A stretch of 58,598 nucleotides of DNA from Candidatus Nitrosopumilus sp. (GCA_029263475.1 JAJCXK010000029.1:1-58598); one strand, 5' to 3'. Shown: positions 1 to 9,386, counted from the first letter of the stretch. Numbers and translations: made by a program. The notes: generated by a model not told the origin, from the letters alone.

Positions 1-1
1 A

Positions 2-274
2 TCAGACAGCATATTACAATTTTATGAACTAATTGAAAAAATTGCAAAACAGGCCGACATTAAGATCAGCTCAACGCACAGGTATTCAACATCCAGCCTG
101 TGCAATGTCTTACAGGATGTGCCGATGATTGGTTCCATGGGGCCTGTCGGGGCAGACTATAGAACACCAAATGAACATATTCTCAAAGACAGTCTGATTG
201 ACAGAGGTGTTTTACTGGCACTCGTACTGAACAAACTGTCATCGAATTCTTCAAATGGAAAAAGAAAAAATTGA
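2..274 (+). CDS. M20-family metallopeptidase, C-terminal fragment
   Basis: An open frame enters from the left edge and stops at 272-274, giving about 90 residues. The tail carries a glycine-rich GPVGADY turn followed by R-TPNEH and DSL-DR-LL, the pattern of the C-terminal catalytic-domain end of M20 peptidases and deacylases (ArgE/DapE/CPG2 group). The stop overlaps the TTG start of the gamma-glutamyltransferase gene by 4 bp, so the two are probably co-translated. The family call is inferred from the tail only; substrate cannot be told. Confidence 0.6.
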   Translation, partial: SDSILQFYELIEKIAKQADIKISSTHRYSTSSLCNVLQDVPMIGSMGPVGADYRTPNEHILKDSLIDRGVLLALVLNKLSSNSSNGKRKN

Positions 275-1896
275 ATGTAGAACAGATAGAAAATTCGTTT
301 AAACCGACTGCAGACAAAAAATGCGCCATTGCAAAAAAGGGAATGGTTGCAACAGCATTTCCTGATGCCACAAAGGCAGGTGTTGAAATGCTCAGAAAAG
401 GTGGAAATGCTGTAGATGCTGCCTGTGCATCTGCATTGGCATTGGGGGTATGCGAACCCCAAGCTTCGGGAATAGGAGGACAATCCATGGCAATTATTCA
501 CATTGATGGAAAAACTTTGGCAGTAGATGGATCTAGCCGGGCTCCGTCTCTTGCACATATTTCAGCTTTTCAAAAAAAATCCCTTGGCCGTTTGGGATAC
601 AAGGCAAGCACAGTGCCGAGCACCGTCGCAACTCTGGGATACCTGAATGAGAGATACGGTAGATTGGATTGGTCTACTGTCGTAAAACCATCTATTCGCA
701 TTGCAAAGCGAGGATATAGAATTACCCAAATGCAACATGAATTGCAGGAAAAACATCTTGAAAACTTTTTCAAAGTCAAGTCAAAGTCCGGTGCGAAATA
801 TTTCCTAAAGGATGGAGAGGTACCTTATGAGGCCGGAGATCTTTTTGTTCAGGATGACTTGGCTAGTACTCTTGAGCAGCTAGCCGCATACGGATTTCGT
901 TCATTCTATCATGGATTAATTTCTACTTTGATTGACAAGGATATGAGACTTAACCATGGATTTTTGAGAAAAGAAGATCTTGCATTCATTCCGCTCCCAA
1001 TAGAAAGAAAAGTGATCAGCAGGAAATATCGCGGAATCCGCGTGTATACCGTACCGCCCCCTGCAGCCGGCCCTACAATGCTACTAGTACTGATGATGCT
1101 TAGCAATCTTCCGTCTAAGTTTCTTGCCCGAACTCCCAAGTCTTATCATTTTGTGGCTGAAACTCATCGTAAGGCATTATTGTTCAGAGAACAACGAAGG
1201 TTTAATCCCCGAACATACCATCAAATAAATGAAAAAATTCACCTTAGCAGAAGTTTTGCAAAAACTCTCTCAAAATCAATCGGTGATACAGTTGATCCAG
1301 AACTTCCATTAAGAGATTCAACGGATACTGAAGATACCACACATCTTTCCGTAATGGACAACGAAGGAAATGCTGTTGGTATTACACAGTCAATTGAACT
1401 GGTATATGGGTCCAAGGCAGCAGCTGATGGATTGGGATTTCTATACAACAACTACATGTCCGCTTTTGAATTTGAGAATCCGAACCATCCTTACTATTTA
1501 CGACCAAACGCCATACCTTGGACATCTGTATGTCCATCCATAGTGTTCTACAATGATAAGCCCTGGATTGTTATGGGCACTCCTGGCAGTGCACGAATAT
1601 TTTCAACGCTGAGCCATTTCATTTCCAGAATAATTGATCATGACAATTCAATTGACAAGGCCATGGAAAAACCTAGAATTCATTGTGCAGTGGACGGAAA
1701 AATCAGTTTGGAGGCAGACGATTCTCTTGCTGAAATAATCAAACATCTGAAAAAAATGGGTTACAAAATAGACATCAAGGAAAGATATTCTTTCTTTTTG
1801 GGCGCAATACATGCAGTAATGAAATGCCACACGAGTGAAGGATTTCAAGGAGTTGCAGAAGTTCGTCGTGATGGAACGGCAGAGGGATTGAATTGA
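271..1896 (+). CDS. ggt: gamma-glutamyltransferase family protein
   Basis: 541 residues, close to the usual length of the Ntn-hydrolase gamma-glutamyltransferases, which cleave or transfer gamma-glutamyl groups from glutathione-like peptides. The N-terminus has the family blocks GGNAVDAA and EPQASGIGGQ. The TTHLSV motif near residue 356 supplies the threonine that becomes the nucleophile after self-cleavage. No signal peptide is seen, so the enzyme is probably cytoplasmic, unlike the periplasmic bacterial form. The TTG start overlaps the upstream peptidase stop and the stop overlaps the next gene's TTG start, suggesting one operon for peptide or gamma-glutamyl turnover. Confidence 0.9.
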   Translation: MNVEQIENSFKPTADKKCAIAKKGMVATAFPDATKAGVEMLRKGGNAVDAACASALALGVCEPQASGIGGQSMAIIHIDGKTLAVDGSSRAPSLAHISAFQKKSLGRLGYKASTVPSTVATLGYLNERYGRLDWSTVVKPSIRIAKRGYRITQMQHELQEKHLENFFKVKSKSGAKYFLKDGEVPYEAGDLFVQDDLASTLEQLAAYGFRSFYHGLISTLIDKDMRLNHGFLRKEDLAFIPLPIERKVISRKYRGIRVYTVPPPAAGPTMLLVLMMLSNLPSKFLARTPKSYHFVAETHRKALLFREQRRFNPRTYHQINEKIHLSRSFAKTLSKSIGDTVDPELPLRDSTDTEDTTHLSVMDNEGNAVGITQSIELVYGSKAAADGLGFLYNNYMSAFEFENPNHPYYLRPNAIPWTSVCPSIVFYNDKPWIVMGTPGSARIFSTLSHFISRIIDHDNSIDKAMEKPRIHCAVDGKISLEADDSLAEIIKHLKKMGYKIDIKERYSFFLGAIHAVMKCHTSEGFQGVAEVRRDGTAEGLN

Positions 1897-2675
1897 GCAA
1901 GTTACCCATCCTGTTATCCATTCCACATGGTGGAACAAGAAAACCTGCAGAACTTGAGGGACATCTGTCAATTACCGACAAGGACCTGTTTGACGATTCT
2001 GATCCTTTTGCCGTGGAACTTTATGATTTGGGCGATAAAGTGGAACGCGTAATCAAAACAGACATTGCAAGGGCTTTTGTTGACCTTAATCGCTCTTTGC
2101 AAGACATGCCACCAGATAATCCTGATGGCTTGATTAAGAGCAAAACCTGTTATGATAAACCAATCTATGTGCATGGACTAGAGCCTGATGACTCACTTAG
2201 AACGATGCTTGTTGAAATGTACTATCGTCCTTACCATCATGCAATTCAAAAAGGCATTGATGAATTGGATTTAAAACTATGTCTTGATTGTCATTCTATG
2301 GCATCTTTTGCACCCTATTTCTCTCCAGATAAGAGTAAATCAAAAAGACCGCTGTTTTGCATATCCAATAATGACGGGAAAACATCCTCGCAGGAAATGA
2401 TGGAACTGTTAGCTGATTCCATTTCCAAATCATACTCTGTCGACAGAAAAGAAATTTCGTTAAATGATCCATTTCATGGTGGCCATATCACTAGAACATA
2501 TGGAAACAATCCTGCTCCTTGGATCCAAGTGGAGATGAATAGGGATTTGTATCTGTCCGGAGAATGGTTTGATCAAAACACGCTGAAAATTAATGAGGAG
2601 AAATTGAAGGGGTTAAACCGGATGTTTGAAAATGCATTGACTCAATTCTGTGACGAATGTTTCAAGGAAAGATAA
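1893..2675 (+). CDS. N-formylglutamate amidohydrolase family protein
   Basis: 260 residues with SIPHGG near the start, a DLNRS block, DCHSM and FHGGHITRTYG, followed by QVEMNRDLY. These histidine/acidic blocks are typical of the zinc-dependent N-formylglutamate deformylase family (HutG/FGase). Start is TTG, overlapping the previous stop. No other histidine-degradation genes are present, so the true substrate may be another N-acyl glutamate; linkage to the gamma-glutamyltransferase suggests release of glutamate from peptides or conjugates. Confidence 0.85.
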   Translation: MSKLPILLSIPHGGTRKPAELEGHLSITDKDLFDDSDPFAVELYDLGDKVERVIKTDIARAFVDLNRSLQDMPPDNPDGLIKSKTCYDKPIYVHGLEPDDSLRTMLVEMYYRPYHHAIQKGIDELDLKLCLDCHSMASFAPYFSPDKSKSKRPLFCISNNDGKTSSQEMMELLADSISKSYSVDRKEISLNDPFHGGHITRTYGNNPAPWIQVEMNRDLYLSGEWFDQNTLKINEEKLKGLNRMFENALTQFCDECFKER

Positions 2676-2737
2676 GTTATAATGAAATGTCTGAGCAAAC
2701 ATGGTTTCATCTGTCCTTTTTTGTCAATGAGGATTAA

Positions 2738-4534
2738 TTGGCCGGAGTAGCAGTTACAGAATTTCTGGCACTTCTTGCCCTGCTGCTAGGCGGCGGCATG
2801 ATCGGTGCAGGGATCATGAAGAAGATAAAATTTCCCACCATCATCGGGTTTATCATAATCGGCATGATTGCAGGACCATACGGTCTTGGAATCGTCGATG
2901 ATGTCGAACTGATCAATCTGCTTGCAGAGCTTGGAATTATCATCCTGCTCTTTGTCGTAGGTCTGGAATTCAGCCTTCAAAAGCTCAGAAAGGCAGGAAT
3001 CAAGGCAATCATTGTCGGGATGTCAGAACTGTCGATAATGTTTTTTCTGGCATACGTCGGGGCATTCTCGTTTGGATGGTCCCACATAGAGGCACTATAC
3101 CTTGCAGGGATCCTGTCAATCAGCAGTACCGCAATATCTCTAAGGTTGATGCGAGACATGAAACTGGTAAAGACAAAGGAATTCAACACTATAATTACAA
3201 TTCTGATCGTAGAGGATCTTGCGGCTGTCTTGCTGCTTGTGATACTGGGCAATGCCTCTGCAGGAGAAGGAATAGAAATTGCAGACGTGGGAATTTTGGT
3301 ACTTCAAAGCCTTGCCTTTTTTGTAATTGCATTAGCTGCGGGGATAAAGCTTATTCCGAAACTCTTGGAAAAGATTCAAGGGTTGGATATCCCGGAAGGA
3401 CCATTCATCACTGCACTTGCATTGGGATTTGGCCTGGCCGTACTTGCACACTTTCTTGGACAGAGCTCTGCAATCGGGGCATTCATCATGGGAATGATAA
3501 TCGCATCATCAAAGCATTCAGAGGCAATAATTCAAAAGGTACTTCCGCTGCGTGACTTTTTCGGAGTGATATTTTTTGTGTCAATTGGAATGCTGGTAAA
3601 CATCATGGCAATACCTGCGGTGGCCTTGATCTCAATTCCTATCATAATTTTGGCAGTAGTCGGAAAATTTGTTGGTAACTTTTTTGGTGCTGCCATGTCG
3701 GGCCATGATATCACTGGGGCATCAACTGTCGGCTCTGTAATGGTGCCAAGAGGGGAATTCTCGTTTATCATAGCAAAGCAAGCAGTAGACAGTGGCGCAG
3801 TTAGGGATTCCCTGTACCCCGTGACAATGCTTGTAACATTGGCCACCATGTTTTGCATGCCGTTGCTACTAAAAATACTCCCTACACTGGTAGACAAAAG
3901 CAGCTCAATTCCGCTAAAAGTGATAAATCCGATATTCATTGTTGGAAGATTCTTCAACCAGCTGATGCAGTCATCCGATGATGATGCCAGATTAAACAAG
4001 ATGCTGAGGACTCACGGTCCTAAACTGTTCGTAAACGTGACAATAGTGATTGCAATTCTTGCCATCACAGAATATTTCCACAGCGACATAATCAATCTCA
4101 TGTCAAGTACCGGAGTTCCTCTTTTGATGGAGCCGGAATTGATATTGACAATCATCAGCATAATCCTGATTGCATATCCGATCATCGCGCTGTTTGGAAA
4201 GATTGAGAAAATTGTCACAAACATTTCAGACATCATATCTACAAAGCTTTTGCCCGGGGATACCAGTGAGATAGAACGCAAGCCTTTGCACCGACTGGTT
4301 AGAAACATCTTTTTTGTGGCTTCTATTTTGATAATCGTTGCACTGGTAGAACCATATATTACAGAGATATCCGGAATAGAATTATTATCACTAGTAATTT
4401 CAATCATCGGGTTTGCAATAGCCATAATTCTGATTGCAGACAGTGTCTTTGTATTTCAAAAGATATCTCACAGTCACATAATGGAAAGCCTTCTCAAAGA
4501 AGATGAAAAAGCAGAAGGAGATGGACAGATATGA
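2738..4534 (+). CDS. CPA2-type cation/proton antiporter with extra C-terminal membrane domain
   Basis: 598 residues. About the first 390 form a Kef/CPA2 sodium-proton exchanger domain: many glycine-rich helices, a VEDLAA segment in the middle, and GQSSAIGAFIMG. A usual TrkA-N nucleotide-binding tail is missing; instead residues about 430-590 hold roughly four more helices separated by a polar linker. The start is TTG after a spacer from the previous gene. It is followed by an MscS-like channel two genes on, suggesting a role in ion and osmotic balance. The transported ion cannot be told. Confidence 0.85.
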   Translation: MAGVAVTEFLALLALLLGGGMIGAGIMKKIKFPTIIGFIIIGMIAGPYGLGIVDDVELINLLAELGIIILLFVVGLEFSLQKLRKAGIKAIIVGMSELSIMFFLAYVGAFSFGWSHIEALYLAGILSISSTAISLRLMRDMKLVKTKEFNTIITILIVEDLAAVLLLVILGNASAGEGIEIADVGILVLQSLAFFVIALAAGIKLIPKLLEKIQGLDIPEGPFITALALGFGLAVLAHFLGQSSAIGAFIMGMIIASSKHSEAIIQKVLPLRDFFGVIFFVSIGMLVNIMAIPAVALISIPIIILAVVGKFVGNFFGAAMSGHDITGASTVGSVMVPRGEFSFIIAKQAVDSGAVRDSLYPVTMLVTLATMFCMPLLLKILPTLVDKSSSIPLKVINPIFIVGRFFNQLMQSSDDDARLNKMLRTHGPKLFVNVTIVIAILAITEYFHSDIINLMSSTGVPLLMEPELILTIISIILIAYPIIALFGKIEKIVTNISDIISTKLLPGDTSEIERKPLHRLVRNIFFVASILIIVALVEPYITEISGIELLSLVISIIGFAIAIILIADSVFVFQKISHSHIMESLLKEDEKAEGDGQI

Positions 4535-4595
4535 AAAACAACAACACATTGTATATCTTACATCATCGTTGTCAAAGACAGTGGAGGGCATATCA

Positions 4596-5312
4596 TTGAA
4601 ACAAGAGAAGGGCAATAAAGATCACAATGAAAAAACAATTGTTCTGAGACCTCAGATGACCAAAGATGAAATGGATGAACTAATTGAAAAGAAAAAAGCT
4701 GACTATTTCAGGCATCTCCTAAGAAAACCAAACAAATCTGAGGTTCATGTTCATTCATTAGTTTTGACTTATGAGCCATACATGATTATTTCCGCAAAAT
4801 ATGAGGCAGATTTTTACCGAAAGGCAGTACATACAATCAAGGTAGGGCATGAAGTCAAGGAAGTAGTACTACAAGAAGGAACCTTTCCAACGTCATCAAA
4901 ATTGTCAGTTTTGGGAAGGGTGGAAGGCAAGCACGGGAAAAACAAAATTGATTTGGAATTGGAAGAGCATGTGTTTGTAGAGGTGGAAAAGGAGATGACA
5001 ATTGATCAACACGGCAAGGAAAGGGAAATGACATACAAGGTGCATTCCAACACCCAGGAAAACTATCCTAGCAAAATTCTGGAAAAAAACAACAAGAAAG
5101 ACTTTGAGTTTACCAAAGAGTTAGCAATACAAAAACTAAAGGACAGGATAAGTGAAAGAAAAATTGATTCCGAGATACGAGATCTAAATGAAAATTTCAC
5201 TGTAAACGAAATATTTCAAGTGTATGTTCCGATTTATGAGGCTAGATTAGTAGGACCTAGAAAGAAGGTAGAAATCATGCGAGTTGACGCAGTAAAGAAA
5301 AAGGTGATGTGA
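4596..5312 (+). CDS. conserved hypothetical protein (paralogue of 10462-11196)
   Basis: The frame is open from 4503, but TTG at 4596 has GGAGG 8 bases upstream and matches where similarity to the 10462-11196 protein begins, so I prefer it (238 residues). Shared blocks include a basic LRKP segment, a DFYRKAVHTIKV-like strand, V-REVTI-like strands, and a closing VFVPIYE-like segment ending in an R-DAV motif. Soluble and charged, with no transmembrane segment. Function unknown. It lies between the antiporter and the MscS gene, overlapping the latter's GTG start. Confidence 0.7.
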   Translation: MKQEKGNKDHNEKTIVLRPQMTKDEMDELIEKKKADYFRHLLRKPNKSEVHVHSLVLTYEPYMIISAKYEADFYRKAVHTIKVGHEVKEVVLQEGTFPTSSKLSVLGRVEGKHGKNKIDLELEEHVFVEVEKEMTIDQHGKEREMTYKVHSNTQENYPSKILEKNNKKDFEFTKELAIQKLKDRISERKIDSEIRDLNENFTVNEIFQVYVPIYEARLVGPRKKVEIMRVDAVKKKVM

Positions 5313-5794
5313 TTATGGAAACAGATGTGATATACAATGCTGTAATCTCGCTTATCATTTCGTCTGTCGTTTTTGCAACTGTGAAGTATCTCATGTCTCG
5401 TAAACTGGCAAATCTGAAAGGGACTCATAAACTGCTTGGGCTAATCTCAATCATAATCATCGTACTTGAACTGACGTTTCTTGGTGTATTGTTTGATTTA
5501 TTCACCATAGCTGCAAGCGTAATTGCTTCAGCTGGAGTTGCATTTGCATTGGTATCCTTTGCATTGCAAAATCATCTGAAAAACATGGTCTCTGGAATCG
5601 GTCTCTATCTGAACAAGAGAATTGACATAGGAGACATCATAGAGATAGATGGTAAAAAAGGAACCATAATTGAATTTCATCTGATGAAGACGGTTGCAAC
5701 GACAGACGATGGAAGATTCATGAACATCCCAAATTTGAAATTCAACGAGACTGTTGTTTTGATATCTCGCAAAGGCAAAAATTCAGAAAAATAA
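5309..5794 (+). CDS. small MscS-type mechanosensitive channel protein
   Basis: 161 residues: two to three N-terminal helices, then the pore-helix and beta-domain region of MscS, seen as GVAFALVSFALQNHLKN followed by DIGDIIEIDGKKGTI and an FMNIPN loop. It is much shorter than full MscS (about 280) and stops soon after the beta domain. GTG at 5309 overlaps the upstream stop; ATG at 5315 has an AGGTGA ribosome-binding site and is an equally good start. Probable role: release of solutes on hypo-osmotic shock, fitting the adjacent antiporter. Confidence 0.8.
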   Translation: MIMETDVIYNAVISLIISSVVFATVKYLMSRKLANLKGTHKLLGLISIIIIVLELTFLGVLFDLFTIAASVIASAGVAFALVSFALQNHLKNMVSGIGLYLNKRIDIGDIIEIDGKKGTIIEFHLMKTVATTDDGRFMNIPNLKFNETVVLISRKGKNSEK

Positions 5795-5864
5795 AACAGC
5801 ATACGTCTGTCTCATGTACAGCAGCAGGTCTGGGCAATTTTACGTAATTTTTTGATGTGTAAAA

Positions 5865-6347
5865 TCAAATCCTGTCCAGTATCTTTTTCTTTTTCCTGGC
5901 AAATTCTTCCTCGGTTATGATTCCCAATTCCTTGAGTCTGGCAAGTTTTTCCAACAACTCCAAGCTAGAATTTCCGTACTGTGTACCAAGCTTGATTCTT
6001 CCCACCATGATTTCAAAAAAATTAAAGAATCCGTTGGTGAACTTTCTGTAAAACTTTGGGCTCTGTTTTTTTAGTTTCTTTTCCTGTTCTATTCCATTTT
6101 CTTTAATCTTCAAAGAACCATCTTTCAGAGATTCCCAGTATTGCTGTGATTTTATAAATTCGGTCCCTGTCTTTGCTGTTTCTTCAATCTTAGTTAGAGC
6201 ATCTTTACTTAGTCTCTTTCCTTGCATTACTGTTTGTTCATATTTTTTTGTAGTCTCATCTAATATCTTGTCCTTATTTTCTGTAATGGTTTTCTTAAAA
6301 GATTTTTCAGTTTTCTTATTTTCTTTCAACATTGATTCAGATTCCAT
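5865..6347 (-). CDS. SHOCT-domain coiled-coil protein
   Basis: 160 residues. The first 120 are lysine/glutamate-rich and likely coiled coil. The last 30 contain LEKLARLKELGIITEEEFA followed by a basic KKKKILDR tail, the SHOCT short C-terminal domain found on many otherwise unrelated prokaryotic proteins. No catalytic motif. It is convergent with the MscS gene. Function unknown. Confidence 0.75.
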   Translation of the reverse strand: MESESMLKENKKTEKSFKKTITENKDKILDETTKKYEQTVMQGKRLSKDALTKIEETAKTGTEFIKSQQYWESLKDGSLKIKENGIEQEKKLKKQSPKFYRKFTNGFFNFFEIMVGRIKLGTQYGNSSLELLEKLARLKELGIITEEEFARKKKKILDRI

Positions 6348-6457
6348 GATATAATGTATGTTTGATTATTTTAACATCTGTATTTTTGGGATGTTGAGAT
6401 TATTTAGAATATTCTGTTTCAAGTCACATTGGGCATGAAAAAGAAGATGCAGGCAAT

Positions 6458-6952
6458 CTATGATTTTACGGTGATTTTCTCCCCTACACCCACGATGTTG
6501 CATGAAAGCACCATTCTGGACTTGAAACCCAGCTTCACCTCCAATGATTCCAACTTATTTGTCTCAGAATTGAGATTTATCTTGATCACCTTGCCCATGT
6601 TTTTTCCTTCGGTGTCTATGACCTTATCATTGGGCTTTATTGGGATGGAATTCAGATGCAGGCCGGACTCGTTTATTTCCTCAAAATACCCTCTTGAGAC
6701 GAAATATTCCTTGGACAGCATCTTTTTTGCCATTATGCCGGACACTGCAAAGGTCTGCGGGTTGATATGCAACGAGTGTATTTTGCCGCAATCATTGCCT
6801 TTGTTGTCAAAAACAATCTTTCCAATGAACTGCTTTGGAGTCCAGTATTTTGAAAATCCTTCGTGCGACTGTGTCATGTTCGTATCACAGTCAGGAAATT
6901 TCTCTTGCATATTTTGGGGAGCAGCAGACTCGATACGAATCATGAAACTCAT
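6458..6952 (-). CDS. PRC-barrel domain protein
   Basis: 164 residues. After a variable start, two beta-barrel halves can be read: FIGKIVFDNKGNDCGKI, then DKVIDTEGKNMGKVIKI. Both carry the glycine-aspartate turn typical of PRC-barrel domains (RimM and photosynthetic reaction centre H-subunit superfamily). It was chosen over a longer ORF on the other strand because only this strand has family-like sequence. Binding partner unknown; small PRC proteins are common in archaea. Confidence 0.75.
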   Translation of the reverse strand: MSFMIRIESAAPQNMQEKFPDCDTNMTQSHEGFSKYWTPKQFIGKIVFDNKGNDCGKIHSLHINPQTFAVSGIMAKKMLSKEYFVSRGYFEEINESGLHLNSIPIKPNDKVIDTEGKNMGKVIKINLNSETNKLESLEVKLGFKSRMVLSCNIVGVGEKITVKS

Positions 6953-7154
6953 TCCTGTAATGCTTGCATATTCTAATTATGTCCATAAGACACGATGCTG
7001 TATTTTGCTTTTGAGGATCTGAATCAACCAAAGTTGACATCTGCCATGCTAAACTGCAGCAGCAGGCAAAACGTATATCGACACATAGATTACAATTGTC
7101 CTCGTCCATCCGGCAAGAAAGTGTGTACTTGTCTGTTTGGTAACCTATATCATT

Positions 7155-7250
7155 TTAATTTCTGCACTTGTCGCAAACTGCCTCAAATGTTTCCTCATGC
7201 AATACGAGAGACACACCTGATGTATAGCATTTTGAGCATAGCCCCGTCAT
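7155..7250 (-). CDS. 31-aa TFIIB-like zinc-ribbon microprotein
   Basis: Reads MTGLCSKCYTSGV, then a short acidic strand region, then AVCDKCRN. Two CxxC knuckles are separated by 17 residues, as in the zinc ribbon of archaeal TFB, but nothing else of TFB is present. It is nearly colinear with the genes at 48691 and 57473. A leader with TTGACTCAGATCGAAC begins 66 bases before the ATG, as in the other copies. Too short for normal gene calling; the conserved protein plus conserved leader make it credible. Confidence 0.7.
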   Translation of the reverse strand: MTGLCSKCYTSGVSLVLHEETFEAVCDKCRN

Positions 7251-7316
7251 GGAACATTATATCATTTGAAACTGAATTAGAACTACTTGATTGAAATTTT
7301 GTTCGATCTGAGTCAA
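7251..7316 (-). promoter_or_regulatory. conserved leader of the zinc-ribbon microprotein family (copy 1)
   Basis: On the minus strand TTGACTCAGATCGAACAAAA starts at 7316, 66 bases from the ATG. The first 20 bases match the leaders at 29023, 48623 and 57283. The inner ATTATC/GATAAT inverted repeat of those copies is not kept here. Confidence 0.6.
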
Positions 7317-7450
7317 TGAATGTCCAGATCTGAAGTTAACTATCTTTTTTGAAAATGACTACATGATACGAGAGTTCTTTGGATTTATTTTGGATTTAAT
7401 TACTGGCAACTGATTGCCAATATCCTTTCTCTCGGGTTTTTTCAATCTTA

Positions 7451-7711
7451 TCAGGCATCTTTTTCCTCGTCTATGCTTCCCCCCTGCCCATACAATACGT
7501 GCATGGTATACGTGTCAGTCACATCAGGATGATTTCGTATCCTCTTGACAAGTTCATCTACGAATTGAGGATCAGGAGTCAAGATATTTATGAATATGTC
7601 ATGTTTCCCCCAGACTCCGTTGATCTCACTTATTTCGGGCAGTTCCTTGAATTCTGAAATGATTTTGACCTCGCTTCCAGTCTTGCATTGGATGAGAACG
7701 TATGCTTGCAT
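7451..7711 (-). CDS. stand-alone Lrp/AsnC ligand-binding (RAM) domain protein
   Basis: 86 residues starting MQAYVLIQCKTGSE. The beta-alpha-beta RAM fold of Lrp/AsnC regulators is recognisable (INGVWGKHDIFI, then NHPDVTDTYTMHVLYG) without the DNA-binding helix-turn-helix. Such single-domain proteins oligomerise and bind amino acids or modulate full-length Lrp proteins. A close paralogue sits at 11250-11504. Which ligand is bound cannot be told. Confidence 0.85.
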   Translation of the reverse strand: MQAYVLIQCKTGSEVKIISEFKELPEISEINGVWGKHDIFINILTPDPQFVDELVKRIRNHPDVTDTYTMHVLYGQGGSIDEEKDA

Positions 7712-7835
7712 ACACTAAATCCCCTTCAAAGCAGATAAAGATGATGAAAATTCGCTGTATCTGTTTTTGATTGGACAAGATTCCAATCAAAACTGTGATT
7801 ATATTTTCGTATTGACAGTCTAATATTGTACACCC

Positions 7836-8120
7836 ATGCAGTTTTTCAAGAGAATTTTATCTGTGTTTCGTATGACTTCCAAACTAATCACATCCGCAGT
7901 CTCATCCAACGGAAAGAAGACAACTGATGATCTTGGTAAAAGCATTAGAAAATTACACGCTGATTATGACAGACAGCTAAAAAATGCAACAACCAGAGGA
8001 AAACTACGCAAGGTGTTTCAAAAACATAAACGTGATCACCAGACCTTGTTAAAAAAACATCTCAAAGCAGAAGAGATGACCCTCAAGAAACTGGGAAATA
8101 TACTGGATGAAGAAAATTAA
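7836..8120 (+). CDS. basic hypothetical protein
   Basis: 94 residues, strongly basic and probably helical, with a hydrophobic-basic start (FFKRILSVFRM) followed by lysine-rich amphipathic helices. No known domain recognised. It is an independent unit with a 130-base upstream gap and an AT-rich region ahead of the ATG. Could be a nucleic-acid or membrane-surface binding protein; this is a guess from charge alone. Confidence 0.55.
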   Translation: MQFFKRILSVFRMTSKLITSAVSSNGKKTTDDLGKSIRKLHADYDRQLKNATTRGKLRKVFQKHKRDHQTLLKKHLKAEEMTLKKLGNILDEEN

Positions 8121-8313
8121 TTCCAGACCATAATTTTTCATTTTTTTTAAATTTTATAATTACATGTATCCCCGCAATGTGATATATTTTCTACACCTGT
8201 TAGTCCCAATACAACAGGCATGGAGAAAATATAATACACAACTATGGATTTTTTCAATACTAGAATAATCATAAAACAGTTAAGTACAATCTTTGATTGT
8301 TTGATTAGAAAGT

Positions 8314-9105
8314 ATGCAACCAAGTCCGAATAAAAAAGAGAAGGAATCAAACAACATAGTAGACATGCTTTTGGGAAAAACTGAAAGTAAAACGGTGGAT
8401 TCTGAAACCATGATACAAGATGTTCAGAAGCGCATACGAGATTCTCTGAAAAACGGTTACAGATATTCAAGAATTGTTGATGCTTCTGAGGAATTTCTAA
8501 GAAAGCATGTGTATGAGCAGGTTGAAATGGCCATCATCTACGTTGATCTTGTCGGCTCAACCAAGATGAGTCTTAGATTACCCTCTGAGAAGCTTTCTGT
8601 GGTGATAAGCTCTTTTGTACAAGAAATGTCATATGTCATGAGTCAGTGCGGAGGCTTTGTGCTAAAGTTTTCAGGTGATGCCGTAATAGGATATTTTGTC
8701 GGAAAGGGTAGTTCGTTGCAAGCAGCAGATGACGCTGTAGGGTGTGCTGAATCAATGCTGATGGTAGTGCAAGATGGGATAAACAAAATTCTGAGCAAAG
8801 AAGACACTGAACTGCCCGAGCTTGAGATAAAAATTGGAATTGACTTTGGTGCAAACACCGTAGTTCAGTACGGTTCTGATGAAAAGAATTCATTGGTTGA
8901 TCTCATAGGTCCATCCATGAATATGGCAGCAAAAATTCAGGGACTTGCACAACCAAACCAGATTGTGGTGGGAAAAGATGTGTTTGACAGATTGCATCCA
9001 AACGTGCAGGAAGTATTTGCAGATATCACAAAGAATGTGAAGGATTGGACATACACCTCAAGGAATTCTGATGCCATCTATCGCGTTTTTGCCGACAAAA
9101 AATAA
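8314..9105 (+). CDS. class III adenylate/guanylate cyclase-like protein
   Basis: 263 residues. After about 70 residues of linker, the catalytic core begins with IIYVDLVGSTK (metal-binding Asp78), followed by KFSGDAV (Asp122, second metal ligand) and IGPSMNMAAKIQ. The usual NxxAAR motif has Lys where the transition-state Arg is expected. No sensor or membrane domain is fused. The likely activity is cyclic nucleotide synthesis, but the Arg-to-Lys change makes reduced or altered activity possible. Confidence 0.8.
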   Translation: MQPSPNKKEKESNNIVDMLLGKTESKTVDSETMIQDVQKRIRDSLKNGYRYSRIVDASEEFLRKHVYEQVEMAIIYVDLVGSTKMSLRLPSEKLSVVISSFVQEMSYVMSQCGGFVLKFSGDAVIGYFVGKGSSLQAADDAVGCAESMLMVVQDGINKILSKEDTELPELEIKIGIDFGANTVVQYGSDEKNSLVDLIGPSMNMAAKIQGLAQPNQIVVGKDVFDRLHPNVQEVFADITKNVKDWTYTSRNSDAIYRVFADKK

Positions 9106-9129
9106 CACTATTTTTCTAATATTTTACAG

Positions 9130-9184
9130 TTACACGTGGGTATGTTTTCTAATCGCCTAACTATATCCCCATGAACATTGTGCT
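9130..9184. repeat. partial copy of the 96-bp inverted-repeat element at 57963-58058
   Basis: ACACGTGGGT, then CTAACTATATCCCCATGAAC and ATTGTGCT, match the reverse complement of the right half plus loop of the 57963 element over about 54 bases. The opposite arm is absent, so the copy is truncated. It lies just after the cyclase gene. Confidence 0.7.
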
Positions 9185-9386
9185 CCCAATCAAATTTGAA
9201 CCCATAATCAGGATTTGAACAATGTTAATTCATGGATGTCAAAGATCCTACCTGACCTTTGAAGAAATTAAAAAGATTTGATAATGCCGCTTGAGGGTAT
9301 TTATCGTTTAAACATTTGCAATATGACATATTGTGATTATGTCTACTTAAAAATAGGTATAATACTAGTCAGTGATGGATTTTATT

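Noticed and set aside
3076..3555. 159-codon plus-strand ORF inside the antiporter gene
   Set aside because: Out-of-frame shadow rich in Cys and Arg; the antiporter frame is clearly coding.
6429..7022. 197-codon plus-strand ORF opposite the PRC-barrel gene
   Set aside because: Its sequence has no family-like pattern, while the minus strand gives a clear PRC-barrel protein over the same DNA.
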